5,420 bases of DNA from Candidatus Anaerobutyricum stercoripullorum (GTDB lineage Bacteria; Bacillota; Clostridia; Lachnospirales; Lachnospiraceae), in contig DXEQ01000043.1 of assembly GCA_019114885.1 (NCBI GenBank), positions 1-5,420 of the forward strand, read 5' to 3'. Below are positions 1-5,167 of the stretch, in pieces. Below the pieces are notes generated by a model that saw nothing but the letters and a program-made list of their open reading frames with translations, was not told the DNA's origin and did not search any database. Each line of letters begins with the position of its first letter. Positions within the stretch are counted from its first letter, which is position 1. The translations under genes and the position numbers were made by a program.

Positions 1-1
1 C

Positions 2-469
2 AAGACCATCGTGACAAACGGCGACCAGACCGATACCATTTATGAATGTATGGACAGACAGATGACCTTCGAGCAGGCGCTGCGCACCAGAGAGTTCGAG
101 CCGGACGCGCCGAATTACACCCCTCGTATCTCCGCCATCATGCATATCGAGAACGGGGAGTACAATTACGCCATGTCCATCTTAAAGAGCAACAACGGCA
201 ATCCGGACAGCTGCAACCGCTATACATTTGCTTACAATAACTGCCCGGCCGGAGAGGGACATTTTATCTCCACCTACCTGCACGACGGCAACCCGCTGCC
301 AAGCTTTGAGGGAGAGCCGAAGCTTCTGGATATCCCGGACGACATGGACGCCTTTGCCGACCTGCTCTGGGAAAGCCTCAATGAGGAGAACAAGGTCTCT
401 CTGTTCGTGCGCTATATCGACATTGCCACAGGCAAATACGAATCAAAGATCATCAACAAAAATGTGTGA
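2..469 (+). CDS. purO: IMP cyclohydrolase, PurO-like (5' end outside window)
   Basis: Final step of purine synthesis: closes the ring of FAICAR (5-formamidoimidazole-4-carboxamide ribonucleotide) to give IMP in the cytoplasm. The frame is open to the left edge, so the GTG at 11 is an internal codon, and roughly the first 80 residues of a typical 200-240-residue protein are missing. Visible family features are the motif TNGDQTDTIY near the window start, followed by PNYTPRISA, NRYTFAYNN and PAGEGHFISTY. These resemble the archaeal PurO / clostridial IMP-cyclohydrolase-like family, which is not homologous to the MGS-like domain of bifunctional PurH. It ends in TGA at 467-469. The next gene is a free-standing AICAR formyltransferase that makes its substrate, which supports the assignment. 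Identification is by recalled motifs only. The symbol follows the archaeal naming. Confidence 0.85.
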   Translation, partial: KTIVTNGDQTDTIYECMDRQMTFEQALRTREFEPDAPNYTPRISAIMHIENGEYNYAMSILKSNNGNPDSCNRYTFAYNNCPAGEGHFISTYLHDGNPLPSFEGEPKLLDIPDDMDAFADLLWESLNEENKVSLFVRYIDIATGKYESKIINKNV

Positions 470-515
470 CACCGGAAGTGAGGGAGCACGTAGTGCGAAG
501 TAATCTGTGGTGTCA
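467..515 (+). other. Stem-loop at the end of the IMP cyclohydrolase gene
   Basis: A perfect 7-bp inverted repeat (TGACACC at 467-473, GGTGTCA at 509-515) encloses a small hairpin GCAC-GTA-GTGC (486-496). The left arm includes the stop codon. No T-run follows, so it is not a standard terminator. It could protect the 3' end of the mRNA or be a short intergenic repeat. Function is unknown. Confidence 0.4.
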
Positions 516-528
516 TATATAAGAAACG

Positions 529-558
529 AAATGCGGCATATCCGTATGTCATTTTTTT
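529..558 (+). terminator. Probable rho-independent terminator after purO
   Basis: The stem GGCATA (535-540) / TATGTC (545-550), with one G-T wobble and loop TCCG, is followed directly by a run of seven T (552-558). AAATG/CATTT pairing at the base can extend it. The stem is AT-rich and therefore weak. Its place between purO and purH means it could end the purO transcript or lower readthrough into purH. Confidence 0.5.
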
Positions 559-577
559 AGAATATTATGTGCTAAAG

Positions 578-606
578 TTATTTTAGAAAATGATGTACTA
601 TATTAT
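578..606 (+). promoter_or_regulatory. purH: Weak promoter candidate for purH
   Basis: A -10-like hexamer TATTAT (601-606; TATATT at 599-604 overlaps it) lies 17 bases after TTATTT (578-583), which matches TTGACA poorly. The region is AT-rich, follows a terminator-like hairpin and would give a leader of roughly 25 bases before the ATG at 637. No PurR-box pair or purine riboswitch core was seen here. purH may instead be transcribed by readthrough from purO. Confidence 0.3.
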
Positions 607-636
607 CCGCTATACAGAGAAAGGATGGATACATTT

Positions 637-1812
637 ATGAGAGAACTGGAATTAAAATATGGCTGTAACCCGAATCAGAAACCGTCCCGCATTTTTATGG
701 AGAACGGTGAGCTGCCAATTCAGGTGCTGAACGGAAAACCGGGATATATCAACTTCCTGGATGCTTTCAACGGCTGGCAGCTGGTGAGCGAGTTAAAGAA
801 AGCGACAGGTCTGCCGGCCGCCACTTCCTTTAAACACGTATCCCCTGCCGGGGCGGCTGTGGGCCTGCCTTTATCCGACACTCTGGCCAAGATCTACTGG
901 GTGGACGATCTGGGCGATCTCTCCCCGCTGGCCTGCGCTTACGCCAGAGCCAGAGGCGCGGACCGTATGTCCTCTTACGGTGACTTTATTGCTCTGTCTG
1001 ACGTCTGCGACGTGCCGACAGCCAATATGATCAAGAGAGAGGTGTCTGACGGCATCATCGCGCCGGGCTATGAGCCGGAGGCGCTGGAGATTCTCAAGTC
1101 CAAAAAGAAGGGCAACTACAATGTGATCCAGATCGACCCGGATTATGTGCCGGACCCAATCGAGAGAAAGCAGGTATTCGGCATCACATTTGAGCAGGGA
1201 AGAAATGAACTGAATATCGACAAAGACTTCTTCTCCAACATCGTCACAGAGAATAAGGAGCTGACCGAGCAGGCAAAGATCGACCTTGCCATCGCCATGA
1301 TCACCTTAAAATACACCCAGTCCAACTCTGTCTGCTACGTAAAAGACGGACAGGCCATCGGTATCGGAGCCGGTCAGCAGTCCAGAATCCACTGTACCCG
1401 TCTTGCCGGTCAGAAGGCGGACAACTGGTGGCTGCGCCAGTCTCCGCAGGTCATGGGCTTACAGTTTAAAGATGAGATCCGCCGTGCCGACAGAGATAAT
1501 GCCATCGACATCTACATGGGCGACGAGTACATGGACGTGCTGGCTGATGGCGTATGGGAGAACACCTTTAAGGTAAAACCAGAAGTGTTCACCAGAGAGG
1601 CCAAGAGAGAGTGGCTGGACAAGATGACAGACGTATCCCTCGGCTCCGACGCTTTCTTCCCGTTTGGGGACAACATCGAGAGAGCCCACAAGAGCGGCGT
1701 AAAATACGTGGCACAGCCGGGCGGCTCCATCCGCGACGATAACGTTATCGACACCTGTAACAAATACGGAATGACGATGGCCTTCACCGGCATCCGTCTG
1801 TTCCATCACTAA
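637..1812 (+). CDS. purH: Phosphoribosylaminoimidazolecarboxamide (AICAR) formyltransferase, free-standing
   Basis: Transfers a formyl group from 10-formyltetrahydrofolate to AICAR, giving FAICAR, the substrate of the cyclohydrolase encoded just upstream. The 391-residue product has only the formyltransferase half of classical PurH; the N-terminal IMP cyclohydrolase domain is absent. Family features in order: KYGCNPNQKPSR (7-18), KHVSPAGAA (66-74) with the catalytic Lys-His pair, ARARGADRMSSYGDF (103-117), SDGIIAPGYE (137-146), YTQSNSV (226-232), GAGQQSRIHCTRLAGQKAD (244-262), SDAFFPFGDNIERA (337-350), QPGGS (360-364) and the C-terminal RLFHH. The ATG at 637 is preferred over the in-frame ATG at 625: GGATGG (623-628) then lies 8 bases upstream, and the protein starts MRELELKYG as relatives do. 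The sequence reads closer to eukaryotic ATIC (KHVSPAGAA, RLFHH) than to E. coli PurH (KHVNPCG, RHFRH). Confidence 0.93.
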   Translation: MRELELKYGCNPNQKPSRIFMENGELPIQVLNGKPGYINFLDAFNGWQLVSELKKATGLPAATSFKHVSPAGAAVGLPLSDTLAKIYWVDDLGDLSPLACAYARARGADRMSSYGDFIALSDVCDVPTANMIKREVSDGIIAPGYEPEALEILKSKKKGNYNVIQIDPDYVPDPIERKQVFGITFEQGRNELNIDKDFFSNIVTENKELTEQAKIDLAIAMITLKYTQSNSVCYVKDGQAIGIGAGQQSRIHCTRLAGQKADNWWLRQSPQVMGLQFKDEIRRADRDNAIDIYMGDEYMDVLADGVWENTFKVKPEVFTREAKREWLDKMTDVSLGSDAFFPFGDNIERAHKSGVKYVAQPGGSIRDDNVIDTCNKYGMTMAFTGIRLFHH

Positions 1813-1825
1813 AACGCGACGAAAA

Positions 1826-1850
1826 CCGGGGAAGGCAGCTGCCACCCGGG
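1826..1850 (+). other. Hairpin just after purH
   Basis: CCGGG (1826-1830) can pair with CCCGG (1845-1849), enclosing the palindrome GGCAGCTGCC (1834-1843). It is GC-rich but has no T-run, so it is not a complete intrinsic terminator. It lies between the purH stop and copy A of the structured element and has no counterpart beside copy B. Confidence 0.35.
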
Positions 1851-1860
1851 AGAGACTGGG

Positions 1861-2123
1861 AGACGACGGCGGCAGCACCATGCCGCTTCGTGCGCCGACG
1901 CCCTCAGTTCGGACATCAGCAGTTATATGAAGCGGGCAGGAAGGAACCGACTGCATCGGTTCCCTGCGGCGTTGCCGCCTTACGTTATTGAAAAATGTCT
2001 GCTCCTTCGTGCAAGCACGGGAGACAGCCCTTTTCAATAACGCTCCTGCCCTTTTCCTGAATCTGCGCTATGTCCTCCTTCACAGGCCGCCGCCCGAAGG
2101 ACATGGTGCCATGAGCGCCGTCT
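1861..2123 (+). ncRNA. Candidate structured RNA element, copy A (unrecognised family)
   Basis: No convincing gene lies here. The plus strand folds into nested stems: AGA (1861-1863)/TCT (2121-2123) with CGGCG (1867-1871)/CGCCG (2116-2120); GCACCAT (1875-1881)/ATGGTGC (2103-2109); CTTCG (1886-1890)/CGAAG (2095-2099); GGACAT (1911-1916)/ATGTCC (2070-2075); GGGCAGG (1934-1940)/CCTGCCC (2045-2051). The last closes a core of three hairpins: 1943-1950/1956-1963 (8 bp, loop CTGCA), GCGGC-GTT-GCCGC (1966-1978), and a long one with a perfect 12-bp base (1983-1994/2031-2042) capped by CGTGC-AA-GCACG. Copy B repeats this plan. GCCGACGCCCTC and TTCACAGGCCG are identical in both copies and lie mainly in internal loops. 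It begins about 50 bases after purH in the same direction, so it may be part of the purH 3' UTR, a separate small RNA or a mobile non-coding repeat. Folding was done by eye. Confidence 0.6.
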
Positions 2124-2213
2124 GGGTAGTGATACGTGAATATGATTTTGTGTATATCAGTGTGATCCCGGCAGTAATAATATTCAAGTTGTTATGTGTT
2201 ATCTGGCATGTTT
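2124..2213. other. AT-rich spacer between the two element copies
   Basis: About 90 bases join the 3' ends of copies A and B. The composition is richer in A and T than either arm. I see no gene, no clear promoter and no strong hairpin confined to it. Confidence 0.5.
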
Positions 2214-2304
2214 CAGACGGCGTATTATGCGCCCATGTCCTTTGGCTGACGGCCTGTGAAAGAGGATATGCACATGCCTGGGAAAGATGCAGAAACAGGG
2301 CTTG

Positions 2305-2350
2305 AAAAAGGCTCCGCTTTGTGCTTGCACAAAAAGCGGAGCCTTTTTTT
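2305..2350. terminator. Bidirectional intrinsic terminator between purH and aroA
   Basis: GCTCCGC (2311-2317) pairs with GCGGAGC (2336-2342). TTTGTG/CACAAA continues the stem past two unpaired A to a CTTG loop. A run of five A precedes the stem (2305-2309) and seven T follow (2344-2350), so it can act in both directions. It would end rightward transcripts from purH and leftward transcripts from tyrA-aroA. It is also the long hairpin of structured copy B; its copy A counterpart has the same GTGCAAGCAC cap. Confidence 0.8.
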
Positions 2351-2370
2351 GAGACCATGCAGCGAAGCTG

Positions 2371-2391
2371 AAACCGCGTCAGCGGTTTTTT
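2371..2391 (+). terminator. Second rightward terminator-like hairpin
   Basis: AAACCGC (2371-2377), loop GTCA and GCGGTTT (2382-2388) end in six T (2386-2391). On the plus strand it is a backup terminator downstream of 2305-2350. On the minus strand it is hairpin 1 of copy B, where the equivalent of copy A has a different stem sequence but the same pairing. Confidence 0.5.
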
Positions 2392-2481
2392 CTGCATCAT
2401 CAATATCTTTCTGATATCCGAGAGAGGGCGTCGGCAGGCAAAGCGGCATGGGCGCTTCCGCCGGCGTCTGTTCACGCAGTC

Positions 2482-3777
2482 TCACTTCTGCGCATACAGT
2501 CTTTCCAACTGCCGGAAAAAGTCCGGGTAGGACACATCCACGCAGTCACTGTCGGTGATGACGGTCTCCCCATCGGCGTTGAGCCCGGCGACGGCGAAAG
2601 TCATGGCAATCCGGTGGTCCATGGCGCAGTTGATGCTCGCTCCGTGGAGCGTTAGCGTACCTTGCTGGCTGTTGATGAGGAATCCGTCGTCAGTCGGAAT
2701 CACGTCCGCGCCCATGGCATGCAGGTTATCGCTCACAATGGCGATGCGGTCGCTTTCTTTGACGCGGAGTTCATGTGCGTCCCGGATGATCGTCTGTCCC
2801 TCGGCGAAGCAGGCCATGAGGGCGATGACTGGAAGCTCATCGATGAGGGTAGGGATGATGTCACCTTCGATGACGGTGCCTTTTAACCTGGAAGTGCGGG
2901 CACGGATGTCCGCCACCGGCTCCCCGCCGGCTTCCCGTACATTTTCCAGAGAGACGTCCGCGTCCATGGACCGGCAGACCTCCAGAATACCGGCGCGGGT
3001 CGGATTGATGCCCACGTTTTGGATGAGCACGTCTGAATCCGGCGTGATGCAGGCCGCCGCGATAAAAAAGGCGGCGGAGGAAATATCCCCCGGCACTTCG
3101 ATGTGCTGCCCGTGCAGTGTTTTCGGAGGAGTGATGGTGCAGGTGCGCCCTTCCGTGCGGATATCTGCGCCAAAAGAGCGGAGCATCCGCTCCGTGTGGT
3201 CTCTGGAGAGGGCCGGTTCTGTCACACTGGTCTCGCCGTCGGCGTACAGTCCGGCCAGAAGCACGCAGGACTTTACCTGGGCGGAAGCCACCGGAGAGTC
3301 GTAGTGGATGGCCGAAAGAGGTCTGCCGTGGATGAGGAGAGGCGCGCAGCCGTCTTTGTTTTTGCTGGTGATATCGGCCCCCATCATGGAAAGGGGCGCA
3401 ATGATCCGTTTCATGGGACGGGTATTGAGAGAAGCGTCTCCACTTAATTCTGAGGTGAAGTTCTGTCCCGCCAGGATGCCGGAGATGAGACGGGTGGTGG
3501 TGCCGCTGTTGCCCACGTCCAGGACGCCGTCCGGAGCCTGCAGCCCGCGCAGCCCTTTCCCATGTACATAGATCGTATCTTCTTTTTCTTCTATATCAAT
3601 TCCCATGGCCTGAAAGCAGCCGATGGTGGAGAGACAGTCGGCTCCCTTTAAAAATCCGTGGATCGTCGTGGTACCCTCGGCCAGCGCGCCGAACATGACG
3701 GCCCGGTGACTGATGGACTTATCGCCCGGGACGGTGAGGGTACCCTTAAGCCCGGTCCTTCTTGTCAGTGTTTTCAT
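2482..3777 (-). CDS. aroA: 3-phosphoshikimate 1-carboxyvinyltransferase (EPSP synthase)
   Basis: Sixth step of the shikimate pathway: joins phosphoenolpyruvate to shikimate-3-phosphate, giving EPSP and phosphate, in the cytoplasm. The 431-residue length is typical. Motifs in order: PGDKSISHR (17-25; Lys20, Ser21 and Arg25 for substrate binding), GNSGTTTR (89-96), DASLNTRPM (114-122), SAQVK (165-169), RDHTER (192-197), VPGDISSAA (228-236), NPTR (258-261), IDELP (312-316) with the catalytic Asp313, RVKESDR (338-344) with Glu341, and DHRIAM (387-392). RDHTE, GDKS, SAQVK and NPTR together mark a class II enzyme. The ATG at 3777 is chosen over an upstream ATG at 3828: AGAAGGGA (3788-3795) lies 10 bases before it, the protein then begins like relatives, and overlap with tyrA is avoided. 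Only 40 bases separate it from tyrA, so the two are probably cotranscribed. Confidence 0.96.
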   Translation of the reverse strand: MKTLTRRTGLKGTLTVPGDKSISHRAVMFGALAEGTTTIHGFLKGADCLSTIGCFQAMGIDIEEKEDTIYVHGKGLRGLQAPDGVLDVGNSGTTTRLISGILAGQNFTSELSGDASLNTRPMKRIIAPLSMMGADITSKNKDGCAPLLIHGRPLSAIHYDSPVASAQVKSCVLLAGLYADGETSVTEPALSRDHTERMLRSFGADIRTEGRTCTITPPKTLHGQHIEVPGDISSAAFFIAAACITPDSDVLIQNVGINPTRAGILEVCRSMDADVSLENVREAGGEPVADIRARTSRLKGTVIEGDIIPTLIDELPVIALMACFAEGQTIIRDAHELRVKESDRIAIVSDNLHAMGADVIPTDDGFLINSQQGTLTLHGASINCAMDHRIAMTFAVAGLNADGETVITDSDCVDVSYPDFFRQLERLYAQK

Positions 3778-3817
3778 AAAATATATTTCCCTTCTGTCTT
3801 GAATGAAATGATTCATT

Positions 3818-4921
3818 TTAACGTACATTTACCGTATAATTCCGTTCTTTCAGCACTTCTGCCGCCTTTGTGCAGGCTTCATCATCATAAAGGACGATCT
3901 CCAGCACGCCCTCCTCAAACTCCCGGTTATGAACGATGCCGATATTTTTGATGTTGATATTATTGAAGGCGAGCTGAGAAGCCACGGACGCCAGAGTACC
4001 CGGCTCATCCGGGATGTAAACGTAGAGCTTGTGCACCTTTTCAAACAGTCCGATGGAGTGATCCGGCACGGAGTTGCGGTATTCGCTGGCCGTACGGAAA
4101 TATTCATTGACATAGCCGCCGTTCCCCTCGTCCAGCTGGGCGATGACCTGCTGCAGATCTTCCACCATATCGGAGAGAAGAGAGCGGATGTTTCCGGCAT
4201 TGTTGAGGCAGATCTGTTCCCACATGACCGGCGAGGAGGAGGCAATCCGGGTGATATCCTTAAAGCCTCCGGCAGCCAGCTGTTTGAGCATGCCGTTGTC
4301 CGTGTCGGCGCGGCGCACCAGATGGACCAGTTCCGCCGCCACGATGTGTGGGATATGGCTGATGGAAGCGGTGATATAATCGTGCTGTTCCGGCCGCAGG
4401 GTGACCGCCAGCGCACCCAGCCCCTGAATAAAGGAAGAAAAGGTGGCGGTCAGGTAAAACATGGTGCGGTCGCTCGGAGTGAGAAAATAGTAGGCGTTCT
4501 CCAGCAGATGGTCGTTGGAATTCGCGTAGCCGGTCTTTTCGGAGCCCACCATGGGATGTCCGCCGATGAACTGAGGCGCCATGCCCAACGCGTCCACCGC
4601 CTCCTGGATCGGCGTCTTCACGCTGCCCACATCGGTGATGAGGCACTGCGGGGCGACGATATCCTTAAGCTGTGAAAGATAACTGATGTTGACGGCCACA
4701 GGCGCGCAGAGAAAGATGATGTCACATTCCCCGAAGCGGGCGTCCACCTGATCAGAAAATGTGTTGAGGACACCTTCCTGACAGGCTGCCTGTCCGGCGT
4801 CCGTATCTGTATCAAATCCATGTATGACGCTTCCCGGATGGACCCGGCGGATCGTTTTGGCGATGGAGCCGCCGATGAGACCAAGACCGATGAAGCCGAT
4901 GGTAAAATGATCTGTTTGCAT
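3818..4921 (-). CDS. tyrA: Prephenate dehydrogenase with C-terminal ACT domain
   Basis: Oxidative decarboxylation of prephenate to 4-hydroxyphenylpyruvate, the precursor of tyrosine. The 367-residue product has an N-terminal Rossmann fold with GLGLIGGS (12-19) and an acidic residue, Asp37, after the second strand, which suggests NAD rather than NADP. DVGSVK (97-102), GGHPMVGSEKTGY (120-132) and SISHIPH (186-192, probable catalytic His189) follow. The helical dimerisation domain carries GGFKDITRIASS (218-229). Residues about 298-367 form an ACT domain starting LYVYIPDEPGTLASVA, probably the site of feedback control by tyrosine (known for such fusions, inferred here). The ATG at 4921 has a strong GGAGG (4929-4933) at 7 bases. 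There is no chorismate mutase domain, so prephenate must come from a separate enzyme. It is the first gene of the tyrA-aroA unit. Confidence 0.95.
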   Translation of the reverse strand: MQTDHFTIGFIGLGLIGGSIAKTIRRVHPGSVIHGFDTDTDAGQAACQEGVLNTFSDQVDARFGECDIIFLCAPVAVNISYLSQLKDIVAPQCLITDVGSVKTPIQEAVDALGMAPQFIGGHPMVGSEKTGYANSNDHLLENAYYFLTPSDRTMFYLTATFSSFIQGLGALAVTLRPEQHDYITASISHIPHIVAAELVHLVRRADTDNGMLKQLAAGGFKDITRIASSSPVMWEQICLNNAGNIRSLLSDMVEDLQQVIAQLDEGNGGYVNEYFRTASEYRNSVPDHSIGLFEKVHKLYVYIPDEPGTLASVASQLAFNNINIKNIGIVHNREFEEGVLEIVLYDDEACTKAAEVLKERNYTVNVR

Positions 4922-5032
4922 GATAGAACCTCCAGATAATTGGTGTTTTGATGAAAAAGGTTTTCCTTGCAGCCGTTTTGCCGCGCGCTTTGAATCCGCG
5001 ATCGACAGGTGCCCGGCGCAATGGCTACAGCT

Positions 5033-5061
5033 ATTCTATAAAGGAAAACGGTCTGTGTCAA
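5033..5061 (-). promoter_or_regulatory. tyrA: tyrA promoter P2 (sigma-A type)
   Basis: On the minus strand TTGACA (5056-5061) and TAGAAT (5033-5038) are separated by exactly 17 bases. Transcription would begin near 5026, about 105 bases before the tyrA ATG. The -35 box touches the -10 box of the upstream promoter. Confidence 0.6.
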
Positions 5062-5090
5062 ATCATACACGGAAAAATGTGATGTGTCAA
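5062..5090 (-). promoter_or_regulatory. tyrA: tyrA promoter P1 (sigma-A type, near-consensus)
   Basis: On the minus strand a perfect -35 TTGACA (5085-5090), a 17-base spacer and -10 TATGAT (5062-5067) form a near-consensus promoter. The start would be near 5055, giving a leader of about 135 bases. I saw no T-box, riboswitch core or clear attenuator in the leader; the only hairpin with trailing T is a 4-bp AAGG/CCTT stem at 4957-4968. Confidence 0.75.
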
Positions 5091-5113
5091 CGCTTTTTAG
5101 TGTTGAAGTGGAG

Positions 5114-5162
5114 CTGAAAATAAATTTTCATCGCTTCTTTTATTCTTTCAGGCGCATGGCTG
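5114..5162. repeat. 49-bp direct repeat, copy 1
   Basis: Identical over all 49 bases to 5286-5334, offset 172 bases. It begins CTGAAAATAAATTTTC and ends GCGCATGGCTG. The sequence includes the small palindrome TGAAAATAAATTTTCA (5115-5130). It is a detached copy of the last part of the structured element at 5168-5343, without its partner strands, and sits 24 bases upstream of the tyrA P1 -35 box. Confidence 0.9.
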
Positions 5163-5167
5163 TGCGC

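Larger units (their letters stand above)
1861..2470. repeat. Large diverged inverted repeat, two arms of about 260 nt
   Basis: Arm 1861-2123 matches the reverse complement of arm 2214-2470 over nearly its whole length. The two best blocks are 2079-2106 against 2233-2260 (24 of 28 identical) and 1878-1905 against 2424-2451 (24 of 28 identical). Both ends carry AGACG...CGTCT-like terminal inverted repeats. The centre (2124-2213) is unrelated, AT-richer sequence. Between the blocks the arms diverge mainly inside stems. The arrangement is two convergent copies of one element, each sitting at the 3' side of a gene. Confidence 0.8.
2214..2470 (-). ncRNA. Candidate structured RNA element, copy B (same family as copy A)
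   Basis: Read on the minus strand, this copy folds like copy A. Stems in plus coordinates: 2467-2470/2214-2217 with 2459-2463/2218-2222; 2448-2455/2229-2236 (8 bp); 2439-2443/2240-2244; 2414-2419/2264-2269; 2392-2398/2286-2292 (7 bp). The last encloses three hairpins: 2371-2377/2382-2388, 2360-2363/2367-2370 and the long one at 2305-2350. Differences from copy A often change both partners of a pair: C-G to T-A in the third and fourth stems, A-T to G-C plus one extra pair in the second, and two G-C pairs to A-T and T-A in the core-closing stem. It starts about 10 bases after the aroA stop in the aroA direction, so it is probably transcribed as the aroA 3' UTR or processed from it. Confidence 0.6.

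Noticed and set aside
625..636. Upstream ATG for purH
   Set aside because: GGATGG at 623-628 fits as the ribosome site for the ATG at 637; starting at 625 would use it as coding sequence and leave only a weak GAGA upstream.
1459..2037. 192-codon minus-strand reading frame overlapping purH and copy A
   Set aside because: It is antisense to a well-conserved purH and runs into the structured element. The translation shows no recognisable domain, so it is a by-product of GC-rich sequence.
1988..2305. 105-codon plus-strand reading frame after purH
   Set aside because: It starts inside the long hairpin of copy A, has no ribosome site and resembles no family.
2080..2475. 131-codon minus-strand reading frame between aroA and purH
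   Set aside because: It coincides with copy B and the centre of the inverted repeat. The protein is Arg/Cys-rich, low in plausibility, and crosses the terminator hairpin.
3778..3828. Longer aroA start giving 17 extra residues
   Set aside because: The extra residues match nothing expected of EPSP synthase, would overlap tyrA, and the ATG at 3777 has a good ribosome site.
4922..5030. T-box, riboswitch or attenuator in the tyrA leader
   Set aside because: The leader is short, has no T-box sequence and no strong terminator; the only candidate is a 4-bp stem.
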